DNA from: an uncultured Bacteroidota bacterium
Lineage (GTDB): Bacteria; Bacteroidota; Bacteroidia; Bacteroidales; P3
Assembly: GCA_902793295.1 (NCBI GenBank)
Contig: CADBDA010000001.1
Coordinates: 1 to 64,000 of the forward strand
Length of the DNA: 64,000 nucleotides
Direction of reading: 5' to 3'
Shown here: one piece after another, positions 18,245 to 27,927 of the stretch
Position numbering within the stretch: the first letter of the stretch is position 1
Layout: the number at the start of each line of letters is the position of its first letter
Translations under genes and position numbers: made by a program
Notes under the pieces: generated by a model
Seen by the model: the letters and a program-made list of their open reading frames with translations, nothing else
Databases searched by the model: none
Told to the model about the DNA's origin: nothing

Positions 18245-19225
18245 ATGAATACACACACAAAATATTTGGGATTGGATATTGAAAGTCCTATTATCGCCGG
18301 CAGTTGTGGGCTGACCAACGATATCGAACATCTGAAACAGTTGGAGGCCGCTGGTGCCGGTGCTGTCATCATCAAATCAGTCTTTGAAGAGCAGATCATC
18401 TTCGACATAAAACGCAATCTGAGCATGATGGCTCCCACCGACAATTATGGTATGAGCTACGAGTATGTGGCCTCACATGTGGCTGACGACTCGCTGGGCA
18501 AATATTTCGACCTCATCAGGGAGGCCAAGAGACAGCTGCATATCCCCGTCATCGGCAGCATCAACTGCTATTCGTTCGAGAACTGGATGACTTACACCCA
18601 ACGTTTCCAGGAGGCTGGTTGCGACGCTCTCGAGCTCAACATGGCTATCCTGCCTTACGAGACGACTCTCTCCTATGAGGATGTGGACCGTCTGTTCTCC
18701 GATATCATCAACACCCTGAAGAAATCGGTGTCCATCCCCGTTTCTATCAAGGTGAGCCAGAACTTCACCGATATGGCCAATTTCATGCAGCGCCTGTCGT
18801 GGATGGGCATCAATGGCATCACCATGTTCAACAAACCGCTTAATGTGGATATCGATGTGAACACCATGCAGCTGCATCATGCACCGTCGCTCTCCTCGCC
18901 CGACGAGCTTTACAACACCCTGCGTTGGGTGGCCATCCTGTGCAAGAAACTGCGTTGCGACATTTCGGCTTCGACCGGTGTCCATACCGCTGACGATGTG
19001 GTGAAGATGCTGTTGGCCGGTGCCGGTACGGTGCAGGTGGTGTCGTGCCTCTACAAGAACGGTGTCGACTACATGCGTACGCTCAACGACGGTCTCCAGG
19101 CATGGATGAAGTCCAAGGGTTATGACAGTGTCGACCAGTTCCGTGGCATGTTGGCTGTGAAGAACAATGAGCAGGCTTCGATGTTCTTCCGTACCCAGTT
19201 TATGAAACATTTCGCAGAGTTGTAA
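18245..19225 (+). CDS. dihydroorotate dehydrogenase-like flavoprotein
   Basis: 326 residues, FMN-binding TIM barrel of the DHOD superfamily: N-terminal LGLDIESPIIAGSCGLT, IKVSQNF strand near residue 178, and phosphate-binding LLAGAGTVQVVS near 258. The expected active-site motif of true class 1 enzymes (NxSCPN) is replaced by ELNMAILPYET around residue 130, so the usual catalytic cysteine or serine is absent there. Annotation as pyrD is therefore unsafe; it may oxidise another substrate. It stands between its own promoter and fadD, with 102 bp before the latter. Confidence 0.8.
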   Translation: MNTHTKYLGLDIESPIIAGSCGLTNDIEHLKQLEAAGAGAVIIKSVFEEQIIFDIKRNLSMMAPTDNYGMSYEYVASHVADDSLGKYFDLIREAKRQLHIPVIGSINCYSFENWMTYTQRFQEAGCDALELNMAILPYETTLSYEDVDRLFSDIINTLKKSVSIPVSIKVSQNFTDMANFMQRLSWMGINGITMFNKPLNVDIDVNTMQLHHAPSLSSPDELYNTLRWVAILCKKLRCDISASTGVHTADDVVKMLLAGAGTVQVVSCLYKNGVDYMRTLNDGLQAWMKSKGYDSVDQFRGMLAVKNNEQASMFFRTQFMKHFAEL

Positions 19226-19327
19226 TAACCGTTGAACGGAGACAACCGACGGTGATGAGGAGCTGTGCCCCTCTCACTAGTCAGATTCAAGATACAACTT
19301 TCTTCCAATCCTTGTAAATCTTTTCTT

Positions 19328-21121
19328 ATGGAAGTGAAGCGCCTTTTCGACCTGCTGGAATACCGCAAAGAGCAGCAGCCTGACCGCGCGGTGTTCGTTG
19401 CCAAGTATGGCTCCGAATGGAGAAAAATCTTTATCGATGAGTATATCGATACGGTAAATAATCTTAGCTATGCCCTTTTATCACTCGGACTGCAGCGGGA
19501 CGACAAGGTTGCTGTCATTTCGTCAAACCGTCCCGAATGGAATTTCCTGGATATGGCCGTTCAGCAGATCGGTTGTGTGTTGGTCCCTATCTACTCCACC
19601 ATCAGCAGCGACGACTACAAATTCATTCTCGACAATGCCGAAGTGAAGCTGGTCTTTCTGGAGAACCTTGATCTGTTCCGAAAAATCAAGGATATTCTGC
19701 CGTCGCTTCCGCTGATTGAGGGTGTGTACACTTTCAAGGAGTCGGACGGGCTTAAAGAGGCGCTGTCCCAGTTCTCGATCGGTTGTGGAACCTTGGCGGA
19801 CCTGTTGGCGGAAGGGAAATCCCACCCCCAAGCCGACAAGGTGCTGGAACTGAAGGCTTCCATCCAGCCGCGCGACGTGGCGACCATGATCTACACCAGT
19901 GGCACAACGGGTTTCCCGAAAGGGGTGATGTTGTGCCATGAAAATATCCTGACATGCGTGAACGGTGTGAAGATGACCCCCAAGCCTTATTTCAGCCGTG
20001 CCATGAGTTTTCTGCCGCTGTGCCACATCTACGAGCGCATGATGAACTACCTGTACCAGTTCATGGGCTATGAACTCTACTATGCCGAAAGCATCGCCAA
20101 GGTGGCGGAAAACTTGAAGTATGCACGTCCGTACATGATGACGGCGGTGCCGCGTTTCATCGAGAAAATGTACGACGGCATCTTCCGCAGTGGCCAAAAG
20201 CTGACGGGATTCAAGAAAAAGCTATTCTTCAAGGCCTTGAACCATGCCATGGAGTACGACCTTGACGGCACCACCTTCTGGTATGACTGCCGTCGCAAGT
20301 TGTACGACAAATTGGTCTATAGTAAGATTCGCGATAACTTTGGCGGCTGTCTCGAGATGTTCGTCTCGGGCGGTTCTGCCATCCAGCCTCGTCTGGCCAA
20401 ATTCTTCACTTGCATCGGCATGGACATCTATGAGGGCTATGGGCTGACCGAGACCTCGCCGGTGATTGCTGTGAGTTCGGCATTGCCTCACGGACGCAAA
20501 TTGGGAACAGCCGGATTGCCGTTGCCGGGTATTGAGGTGAAGGTGCTGCCTGAAACCAATGAGATTGTCTGTCGCGGAAGCAATGTGATGGTCGGCTATT
20601 ACAAGTCGCCCGAGCTGACTGCCGAGGTGATCGATGCCGACGGCTGGCTGCATACAGGCGACACTGGAGCGTTCGAGCCAGAAGGGCAGCTGCGCATCAC
20701 CGGTCGCACCAAAACCATGTTCAAGACCTCGATGGGCAAATATGTGAATCCCGAAGTGCTGGAGGAGAAATTCAAGGAGTCGCCCTTTATCCTCGACATG
20801 ATGGTGGTAGGCGAGAACCAGAAATTCGCTGCGGCACTGGTGTTGCCTGATTTCGACTTTCTCAAGGAGTGGCAGGAGCGTCACGGTATCCATTGCGAGA
20901 CCCACGAAGAGATGGTGACCGACAAGCGGACGCTGGAACGCTACCAGCGCGTGATGGACAAATACAATGTCCAATTCGGCGCCACCGAACAGATCAAACG
21001 TTTCAAGGTACTCAACGACAGTTGGACCGAAGCCAACGGCTGCATGACGCCTACGCTGAAGATCAAACGCAAAGTGATTGAACAACGTTGCAAAACTGAA
21101 ATTGAGAACCTCTTTAAATAA
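19328..21121 (+). CDS. long-chain acyl-CoA synthetase (AMP-forming)
   Basis: 597 residues from ATG 19328 (MEVKRLFDLLEYRKE); the longer frame from 19265 is not conserved-looking. Adenylate-forming family: YTSGTTGFPKG at 189-199, the GYGLTETSPV core near 375, and the HTGDTGAFEPEGQLRITGR hinge near 442, followed by a lysine-rich C-terminal subdomain. Activates fatty acids with ATP and CoA for lipid synthesis or beta-oxidation. No fatty acid genes adjoin. It may be cotranscribed with the four-helix bundle gene 47 bp downstream. Confidence 0.9.
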   Translation: MEVKRLFDLLEYRKEQQPDRAVFVAKYGSEWRKIFIDEYIDTVNNLSYALLSLGLQRDDKVAVISSNRPEWNFLDMAVQQIGCVLVPIYSTISSDDYKFILDNAEVKLVFLENLDLFRKIKDILPSLPLIEGVYTFKESDGLKEALSQFSIGCGTLADLLAEGKSHPQADKVLELKASIQPRDVATMIYTSGTTGFPKGVMLCHENILTCVNGVKMTPKPYFSRAMSFLPLCHIYERMMNYLYQFMGYELYYAESIAKVAENLKYARPYMMTAVPRFIEKMYDGIFRSGQKLTGFKKKLFFKALNHAMEYDLDGTTFWYDCRRKLYDKLVYSKIRDNFGGCLEMFVSGGSAIQPRLAKFFTCIGMDIYEGYGLTETSPVIAVSSALPHGRKLGTAGLPLPGIEVKVLPETNEIVCRGSNVMVGYYKSPELTAEVIDADGWLHTGDTGAFEPEGQLRITGRTKTMFKTSMGKYVNPEVLEEKFKESPFILDMMVVGENQKFAAALVLPDFDFLKEWQERHGIHCETHEEMVTDKRTLERYQRVMDKYNVQFGATEQIKRFKVLNDSWTEANGCMTPTLKIKRKVIEQRCKTEIENLFK

Positions 21122-21168
21122 TAATAACCTGGAGCCTCTGTGAAGGACTCCCTCAAATACTATTACAC

Positions 21169-21651
21169 ATGGAAGAAAAAATACCAAGTTTTTTCCGTTT
21201 CGAAGACCTTCGAATCTATGGCAAAGCTATAGATTATAATCGTTGGCTATTGTCGACATTGAAAGACGCTGATACGCAAAGTGGCAAAACTTTGTGCCAG
21301 TCGTTCGCCAATTCGGCGATGGATATAGCATTGAATATTGCCGAGGGTTCGTCGCGCAACAAGACGCAGTTCGACCATTACCTGAAGATAGCCAAGACGG
21401 CCATCAGGGAATGCATCATCTATACTGCTGTTGCCCATGGTCTTGGTTTACTGTCGGACGAAGACAGTGAACGTTCGCGTGAGCTTCTGATGGAGCAGAC
21501 ACGCATGATCGGGGCGCTGATCATCTCGTTGCAGCGCGGTTCGCGCCGTAGCCGCGAGGATGATGACGCGTCGCTGTCATCGGGCGATTTCGAACACGAA
21601 CAGGCTGACGACAGCTCGTTCGACAGTTCGTTCGACGAACTGGGAAATTGA
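21169..21651 (+). CDS. four-helix bundle protein, S23/IVS family
   Basis: 160 residues. Residues 10-125 fit the four-helix bundle family first seen in 23S rRNA intervening sequences: RFEDLRIYGKAID at the start, the IAEGSSR turn at 58-64, and FDHYLKIAKTAIRE. The last 35 residues are a highly acidic D/E/S tail with a tandem SSFDSSFDE repeat, not part of the family core. Such proteins are small, probably oligomeric, and of unknown function. It is a free-standing chromosomal gene, not inside an rRNA gene. Confidence 0.75.
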   Translation: MEEKIPSFFRFEDLRIYGKAIDYNRWLLSTLKDADTQSGKTLCQSFANSAMDIALNIAEGSSRNKTQFDHYLKIAKTAIRECIIYTAVAHGLGLLSDEDSERSRELLMEQTRMIGALIISLQRGSRRSREDDDASLSSGDFEHEQADDSSFDSSFDELGN

Positions 21652-21797
21652 CCCGGATGCACATAGTCAGGAACTGTGAATGGCGAACTGAACTTTTCAC
21701 TATTCCAGTCCTTTTGTTTATTGGGAGTCGAAAGATAGTTTCGTACCATCTTTCAATTCTCAATTGTAAATTTTTTTTGTCTAATCTAATGTAAGCT

Positions 21798-22631
21798 ATG
21801 AGCTATCACACTTTATACCCACATCTGCAACAACTTCGACACACGGAGACGAACAATTTCTTCCTGATAGCAGGTCCGTGTGTGATTGAGGACGAGAAGT
21901 CGCCCTTCGAAATCTGCGAGCGTCTGCTTGATATTACAGAACGGCTGCACATACCTTTTGCCTTCAAGGCTTCCTACCGTAAAGCCAACCGGTCGCGTGT
22001 CGATTCCTTCACCGGTATTGGCGATTGGGAGGGCTTGGAAATTCTGGGTAAGATCAGAGAACAATTCGGTGTGCCCGTGGTGACCGACATCCACAATGAG
22101 ACCGAGGCCGCCACTGCTGCCCAGTTTGTCGATGTGCTCCAGATTCCGGCATTTCTGTGCCGTCAGACTTCGTTGCTGGCGGCGGCTGCCGAAACGGGAC
22201 GAGTGGTCAATGTGAAGAAGGGTCAGTTCCTCTCGCCTGAGGCCATGCAGCATGCGGTGGACAAGGTCCACTTCTTTGGCGGACGCGAAGTGATGCTGAC
22301 CGAGCGTGGAACCACTTTCGGCTATCAGGATTTGGTGGTCGACTTCCGCAGTGTGCCGCTCATGCGCCGCAACAATGTACCGGTGGTGGTCGATATCACC
22401 CATTCGTTGCAAAAACCGAATCAGCCTGACGGCATATCGGGCGGCAATCCGGAGATGATTGAGACAATCGGTCGCGCGGCTGTCTCGATTTGCTGTGACG
22501 GCATCTTCATGGAGACGCACCCCGATCCCAAGAATGCCAAATCGGATGGCGCCAACATGCTTCCGCTCGACTTGGCCGAATCGTTGTTGGATCGTCTGGT
22601 GAAGATACATCAGGTGGCGTGCTCCTTGTGA
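21798..22631 (+). CDS. kdsA: 3-deoxy-8-phosphooctulonate synthase
   Basis: Condenses arabinose-5-phosphate with PEP to KDO-8-P, the first KDO step for lipopolysaccharide. 277 residues with AGPCVIE (27-33), FKASYRKANRSR (near 58), GTTFGYQDLVVDFRS (near 175) and DITHSLQKPN. Cytoplasmic. The start is at 21798 (MSYHTLYPHL). It lies in a run of plus-strand genes, without other KDO genes nearby. Confidence 0.96.
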   Translation: MSYHTLYPHLQQLRHTETNNFFLIAGPCVIEDEKSPFEICERLLDITERLHIPFAFKASYRKANRSRVDSFTGIGDWEGLEILGKIREQFGVPVVTDIHNETEAATAAQFVDVLQIPAFLCRQTSLLAAAAETGRVVNVKKGQFLSPEAMQHAVDKVHFFGGREVMLTERGTTFGYQDLVVDFRSVPLMRRNNVPVVVDITHSLQKPNQPDGISGGNPEMIETIGRAAVSICCDGIFMETHPDPKNAKSDGANMLPLDLAESLLDRLVKIHQVACSL

Positions 22632-22828
22632 GGATCGCGCAGAAGCATCGGTCCTGACGCGGCGACTCATCGCCGATAAGCCCGCTTTCTCCGGGAAAAA
22701 GGAAAAGCATCATCTTTTTATATAGTATACATAAATATTATTAAAGTAGTGTTCCGACGACCGCATCCGATGTGGAATGGTGAAAGGTGGGGCACGAATG
22801 CTAGAAAAAAACTAATCTTACTGCTATC

Positions 22829-23707
22829 ATGCAACTGAATCTGACCAAACCTATTGTTTTTTTTGACCTCGAAACCACTGGTGTCCAGGTGGGTTCGGAC
22901 CGTATTGTGCAAATCTGTCTGCTGAAGGTGCTGCCCGACGGCACCGACTGTGAGCTCACCTATCTGGTGCGTCCCACCAACAACCAGGGGACCACCATGC
23001 ATATTCCCGAAGAGTCGACCGCAGTGCATCATATCACTGACGATATGGTTGCCCACGAGAAGTCGTTCCGTGAACTGGCTCCTGCTATAGCCGAATTTAT
23101 CGGCGACGCCGATTTGGCGGGATACAACTCCAACAAGTTCGATGTGCCACTGCTGGTGGAGGAGTTTATGCGTGCCGGTGTGGAGTTCACATTGGAGGGA
23201 CGCCACTTGGTCGACGTACAGAATATCTTCCATCGTATGGAGCAGCGCACCTTGGTGGCTGCCTACAAGTTCTACTGCGGCAAGACGCTCGACGGTGCCC
23301 ACAGTGCCGATGCCGACACACGAGCCACCTACGAGGTGCTCAAGGCACAGTTGGACCGCTATCAGCAGGTTCCCTATGTTGACCATGACGGCACCACTAC
23401 TTATCCGGTGGTCAACGACGTGGAGGCGCTGAGCCGTTTCACCTGCAATGCCCAGTGGGCCGACCTGGTGGGCCATATCGGCTACGACAAGGCAGGCCGC
23501 GAAGTGTTCAACTTTGGCAAACACAAGGGCATCACGTTGGAACAAGTGTTCATGAAGGAACCGGCTTATTACGATTGGATGATGAAGGCCGATTTCCCGC
23601 TCTCCACCAAGCAGGTGGTAATGCGTGTGCAGCGCCGGATGGTGGAGGAACGTCGCAAACGTGACCAGGAGAAGCTGCAGGCATTGAAACTGAAATTTGA
23701 AGGATGA
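22829..23707 (+). CDS. DnaQ-like 3'-5' exonuclease
   Basis: 292 residues. DEDDh exonuclease domain at residues 8-185: ExoI DLETTG (12-17), ExoII NSNKFD (near 95) and ExoIII HSADADTRAT (near 156). The C-terminal part (near 230-262) carries FNFGKHKGITLEQV and ends as a basic coiled helix. This layout is a common Bacteroidota stand-alone exonuclease related to the polymerase III epsilon subunit; it may proofread or trim DNA or RNA ends. It is followed after 39 bp by a secreted-protein gene that is probably unrelated. Confidence 0.88.
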   Translation: MQLNLTKPIVFFDLETTGVQVGSDRIVQICLLKVLPDGTDCELTYLVRPTNNQGTTMHIPEESTAVHHITDDMVAHEKSFRELAPAIAEFIGDADLAGYNSNKFDVPLLVEEFMRAGVEFTLEGRHLVDVQNIFHRMEQRTLVAAYKFYCGKTLDGAHSADADTRATYEVLKAQLDRYQQVPYVDHDGTTTYPVVNDVEALSRFTCNAQWADLVGHIGYDKAGREVFNFGKHKGITLEQVFMKEPAYYDWMMKADFPLSTKQVVMRVQRRMVEERRKRDQEKLQALKLKFEG

Positions 23708-23746
23708 TCAATCCTTGAGGACGATTATTTGAAAAAAAACATAGTT

Positions 23747-24895
23747 ATGAAGTTCAGAATCTTTTTGTTAGTATTGTTGTTGCCTCTCTTCGGATGGGCC
23801 CAGCAGGAGACCGATGTCGATACAGGTTACGTCGAGGACGGGGTAGGCCTATTGGTTCCCGACTACGATTATTTGAAAACTGTCATCAACGACAAGTCCT
23901 CGCCGTTCTACTATCCGAAGTTGCTGAAACGCTTCGCTGCCGCCGACACTTCGTTGAGCATCGAAGAACTGCACTGCCTCTACTATGGCTATGTGCTTCA
24001 GCCCGACTACAATCCTTATCTGCATCCGGAAGAAGTTGACGAGGCCTTGAAGTTTCTGAACAAGGACGAGGTCAGCAAGAAGGAGGCAAAGAAAGCCATA
24101 AAGCTTCTGAATAAGGCGATTGCCGAAACGCCTGTGCACCTGCCGCTCTATGCTTACCGCCACTATGCCAACTCTGTGCTCTATGGCATAGAATCGAAAC
24201 AGGCTGCCGAAGACGCTTTCCGCTATCTGGCCCTGATGGGTGTTGTCCGTTCGTCCGGATTGGGCAATGGCTATGACAACGCATTCCATGTGGCCATCAC
24301 CAACCACTCCTATCTGCTGATGCAGTATTATGGTTTTAACGTCGTGGAACAAGCTTTGTCGCATCATGATGGACGGTCCTATGATATCTTCACGCTCGAA
24401 GAGAACGATTATGGTATTGAATCGTTGTATTTTGATGTGACTCCATGCTTTCGTTCGCTTTCCAAACTGTTTGAAGATGATGAGGTGGCGTCAGATTTTG
24501 AGCAATATGATATCGCGATAGGTACGAAGGTGCTTGTCAGATTGGGTGAGAAGAAGAACGGGGTCTACCGTTTCAGTGTCGAAGAAATCGATATCATTAA
24601 CGATACGATCGAACTCACGGAAACCAAGAACCTGTTTCCTGAAGAGGGTGATCCGAACACCATTGTCTTCTATTGTGTTTACGGTCGTTGGTCGAGCGGC
24701 AAAAACTGTGTGCTGCTGACCATCAAAAACTATACCGATGTCAATCTGAGTTACGATACCTATATGATGATTGGCGCTGACGGGCAGTTCCGGCCGACCT
24801 CCAACGATGGTATCTTCTCCAAAGTGGTGGGTACCGAAATCTGGAACGATCCTGTCTCCATTATCCGTATCGCCAATTTGCGAGATATGAAATAA
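23747..24895 (+). CDS. secreted DUF4919 domain protein
   Basis: 382 residues from ATG 23747. Signal peptide MKFRIFLLVLLLPLFGWAQ. The segment DYLKTVINDKSSPFYYPKLLKRF...YYGYVLQPDYNPY (residues 38-100) matches the DUF4919 family of Bacteroidetes. The C-terminal 150 residues look like beta-strands and have no recognised family. Function unknown. It is followed by a FAH-family gene on the same strand after 13 bp. Confidence 0.7.
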   Translation: MKFRIFLLVLLLPLFGWAQQETDVDTGYVEDGVGLLVPDYDYLKTVINDKSSPFYYPKLLKRFAAADTSLSIEELHCLYYGYVLQPDYNPYLHPEEVDEALKFLNKDEVSKKEAKKAIKLLNKAIAETPVHLPLYAYRHYANSVLYGIESKQAAEDAFRYLALMGVVRSSGLGNGYDNAFHVAITNHSYLLMQYYGFNVVEQALSHHDGRSYDIFTLEENDYGIESLYFDVTPCFRSLSKLFEDDEVASDFEQYDIAIGTKVLVRLGEKKNGVYRFSVEEIDIINDTIELTETKNLFPEEGDPNTIVFYCVYGRWSSGKNCVLLTIKNYTDVNLSYDTYMMIGADGQFRPTSNDGIFSKVVGTEIWNDPVSIIRIANLRDMK

Positions 24896-24908
24896 TGCGT
24901 TCCAGACT

Positions 24909-25544
24909 GTGAAAATCATTTGTATAGCCCGAAATTATTCGGAACACGCCGCCGAAATGGGTGCTCCCCGTTTCGCACCGGGGTCGCGTGAGGCAGTGTC
25001 GCCGGCGTTTTTTTTGAAACCCGACAGCGCCTTGCTGCTCAAGAATCAGCCCTTTTTCTATCCCGATTTCAGCCACCAGGTTGAATACGAGGTTGAAGTC
25101 GTTGTCCGAATCGACAAGGTGGGGAAGAGTATCGACGAACGATTCGCCCATCGTTACTACAGTTCTGTGGCGTTAGGAATCGATTTTACGGCGCGCGACT
25201 TGCAACGCGAAGCGAAAGCCAAGGGACTTCCTTGGACGCTCTCCAAAGGTTTTGACGGTTCGGCGGCACTCAGCGAATTTGTTCCGCTCGCCGAATTGGG
25301 AGGCGACATCCAGAACCTTGATTTCACCCTGTCGCGTGGCGGCCAGCTGCTCCAGCACGGCAACACACGCGACATGCTTTGCCCCGTCGACCGAATGATC
25401 TCCTATTTGTCCGACTTCATGTTGTTGCGTACTGGCGACCTTATCTATACCGGCACCCCGGCAGGTGTCGGCCCTGTCTCGGTCGGCGACACCCTTGAAG
25501 GCACCTTGCAGGGCAAGCCCTTGCTGCAGTGCCGCATCAAGTGA
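24909..25544 (+). CDS. fumarylacetoacetate hydrolase family protein
   Basis: 211 residues from a GTG start (VKIICIARNYSEHAAEMG). FAH-fold hydrolase or isomerase: N-terminal ARNYSEHA, metal ligands expected from EYEVEVVVRI (near 60) and D in GIDFTARDLQ, and the GDLIYTGTPAGVGPV loop near 180. Homologues include acylpyruvases and 2-hydroxyhepta-dienedioate isomerases; substrate not assignable. It ends 4 bp from the convergent porE-like gene. Confidence 0.85.
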   Translation: MKIICIARNYSEHAAEMGAPRFAPGSREAVSPAFFLKPDSALLLKNQPFFYPDFSHQVEYEVEVVVRIDKVGKSIDERFAHRYYSSVALGIDFTARDLQREAKAKGLPWTLSKGFDGSAALSEFVPLAELGGDIQNLDFTLSRGGQLLQHGNTRDMLCPVDRMISYLSDFMLLRTGDLIYTGTPAGVGPVSVGDTLEGTLQGKPLLQCRIK

Positions 25545-25548
25545 GTCA

Positions 25549-27852
25549 TTATTTCTCCAAGGTGTATTCCAGGAACATGGTCTGGGTGACCTGTTCGCCC
25601 GCCACGCGGATGGTCAGCGGCAGGAACGACGAGATGGTCGGTTCAGCCTTGCGGTTGTCCATGCGCAGATAAATCACCAGTTCCCGTCCGGGTATCAGTT
25701 TGGTGTATCCCACCACTTTCACGTCGGGTGAACCGACGCTGATAAAATCGAGCGTTGTCTCGCTGATGGAGGTGTGGTTGAGATGTACCTGTATGTCGGC
25801 GTATTCGCCTGTGAAATAGGTACCGATGTGCATGGCGCGGGTGGGCAGGTGCAGACAGCTGATGAGGCTGCTGTCGTCCTCCAGGTATTGGTAGTCCTGA
25901 ATTTCGATGCGACGCTCCTTGGCGGCTTCCACGCTGTAGACCGACTTGTTGGTGTGGCGTGGATCGGACGACACGTCGTTGCCGGCATGGCTGCTGCCGT
26001 ATGCCACCTCGCGGATTTGCAGCGAGCCGCCGTTGGTGCCCATGTATTTGGTGAGGATGCCCTTTTTGTATTCCATAATCTGGTTGACGATGGAGGCAAT
26101 GCGGCGTTTGGAGATGAGCTCATTGTATTTGCTTGTGTGGATGGGGCTTGCGTAACCTTCTACGGTCATGCTGATGCGGTGTCCGGCCTTCAGGTCGTCG
26201 AGCAGCAGGTTGAGGAACTGCTCGAAGCGTTCGCAGTTGTACTGCACCTCGTAGTCGAAGAAATAGTCGATAGCATCGCAGATGGAGTCGTAAACCACAT
26301 TGCCGTTGGCGATGGTGTGGGCTTTCTTATAGTCGTTGCGAAGGAACATGTAGCGGTTGTAGGTCTGAAAGTAGTTGGTCGTAGTGGTGGCCAGTTTGGA
26401 TTTGGGATCCGGTTCGTCGTTGTGGAAGTACAGTTTGATGGGCAGCAGGTGGTGGATGGCTGTTTTCTGCTGGGTGACAATAGGTTCGATGACGACGTGG
26501 CGACGCGGTGGGGTTTTCTTGACGGACTTCCATTGGTAGATGTCGTTGCAGCAGGTGTTGCCATTGATGAGGAACGACCCTTCGCGGTTGGAGGTAAGGT
26601 AGCCCGAGCGCGGGTCGTCGCTATTGACGGAGAAGTAGAGGTCGTTGGCCGGAGAGTTCAGCGTGCTGCCCAGATTGAGCGGCTGCTGCCAGTTGTTGCG
26701 GCTGCCGTCGGCACGGAAGATGTCGTAACCGCCATAGCCCAGATGCCAGTCGGATGAGAAATAGAGCCGATGGTTGCTGTTGTCGTAGAAGGGGGTGATT
26801 TCGTTGCCTTCGCTGTTCACCGGCATGCCGATGTTGACGGCGGGTGCGGGGTTGCCCTTCTTATCGATGAGGGTGTACCAGATATCGTAGCCACCCATGC
26901 CACCCGGGCGATTGGAGGCGAAGTAGAGCACGGTGGTGCTGTCGGGCAGATAGCCTACGGCAGGTTGGGTGTTGTTGTAGTCGGCAAGGTTGACATCGCC
27001 GCCCACTTTCTTGGCTTTCGACCATTTGCCCTTGTTGAAATGAGAGTAGTAGATGTCGCAGGGGATGTCTGAAAAATCGTCGGGCGAGCAGATGGTGAAG
27101 TAGATATTGTTGTGCAGCGGGTCGAAGGCTACGTTGCACGAGTGTTTGTCTTTGCTGTTGAGTCCCCACGTATTCAATTGGCCCTTATTCGGACCGTTGC
27201 CGTTGAAGTCGGCCTGGTATATCTGCATCAGCACCAGGTCGGTCGATATGGCGTCTTTGGAGCCCGGTTTCGACACTTCGCGCATCGAGGAATACATCAG
27301 CAGCGAGTCGCCCATCAGGACGGCGCCCGATTCGCTGGCTGCGGTGTTGATGTTTCGTCCGGCATTGGATACGGAGAAGGTGAGCGAGTCGGGGACGCTG
27401 TCGAGCACCCATTGGCAGGCGCGGCTTTCTTGACGGGCGCGCCGCGTCAGTTCCTCGTTGGCCGCATAGGTGAGGTAGCGGCTGTAGTAGTAGAGTGCCG
27501 AGTCGGCCTGCCCGTTGTTGCGGTACATGGCTGCGAGGAAGTATTCGCAATGCGGGAAGCTGTTGGCGGCGGGCGACTGCAGCACGTTGAGATAGGCGGG
27601 GATGGCCTCGCTGTAGTTGTTGGACAGACGCAGTGATTCGGCTATCTTATAGGCTGTCGACGGTTGGGGGCTTTTGCTGTAGGCAGCCCTGTAGTAGTCG
27701 ACGGCGGTCTTGTAGTAGCCGTAGCGGAAGGCTTCGTCGCCTTCACGAATATCGTCGCTCTGCGCAAGGATGGCAGAGTGGCAGATGATGGTCGCCAGCA
27801 GCAGTGGCAGCAGACGGTGGCTGAGGTGGAAAAGGGTACTGGTCTGTTTCAT
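25549..27852 (-). CDS. PorE-like T9SS protein: TPR, beta-propeller, OmpA domain
   Basis: 767 residues from ATG 27852. After a signal peptide (LLPLLLATIICHSAILAQ) come a TPR region (residues 35-120), a PD40/WD40-like propeller with repeats such as YFASNRPGGMGGYDIW and YFSSDWHLGYGGYDIF (200-440), and an OmpA_C peptidoglycan-binding domain (about 530-640) with VEGYASPIHTSKYNE. The final 95 residues form a separate beta domain. The order TPR-propeller-OmpA is that of PorE of the type IX secretion system, which links the PorK/N complex to peptidoglycan. The porP gene is directly upstream, which supports the assignment. The long frame from 27912 is not needed. Confidence 0.75.
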   Translation of the reverse strand: MKQTSTLFHLSHRLLPLLLATIICHSAILAQSDDIREGDEAFRYGYYKTAVDYYRAAYSKSPQPSTAYKIAESLRLSNNYSEAIPAYLNVLQSPAANSFPHCEYFLAAMYRNNGQADSALYYYSRYLTYAANEELTRRARQESRACQWVLDSVPDSLTFSVSNAGRNINTAASESGAVLMGDSLLMYSSMREVSKPGSKDAISTDLVLMQIYQADFNGNGPNKGQLNTWGLNSKDKHSCNVAFDPLHNNIYFTICSPDDFSDIPCDIYYSHFNKGKWSKAKKVGGDVNLADYNNTQPAVGYLPDSTTVLYFASNRPGGMGGYDIWYTLIDKKGNPAPAVNIGMPVNSEGNEITPFYDNSNHRLYFSSDWHLGYGGYDIFRADGSRNNWQQPLNLGSTLNSPANDLYFSVNSDDPRSGYLTSNREGSFLINGNTCCNDIYQWKSVKKTPPRRHVVIEPIVTQQKTAIHHLLPIKLYFHNDEPDPKSKLATTTTNYFQTYNRYMFLRNDYKKAHTIANGNVVYDSICDAIDYFFDYEVQYNCERFEQFLNLLLDDLKAGHRISMTVEGYASPIHTSKYNELISKRRIASIVNQIMEYKKGILTKYMGTNGGSLQIREVAYGSSHAGNDVSSDPRHTNKSVYSVEAAKERRIEIQDYQYLEDDSSLISCLHLPTRAMHIGTYFTGEYADIQVHLNHTSISETTLDFISVGSPDVKVVGYTKLIPGRELVIYLRMDNRKAEPTISSFLPLTIRVAGEQVTQTMFLEYTLEK

Positions 27853-27927
27853 GATACGAGTGTAGGGTATAGGGATTGTGTGATTCAATATGTTGGTTTT
27901 CGTTTTTGTCATTGTTTGTGTTAGGAG

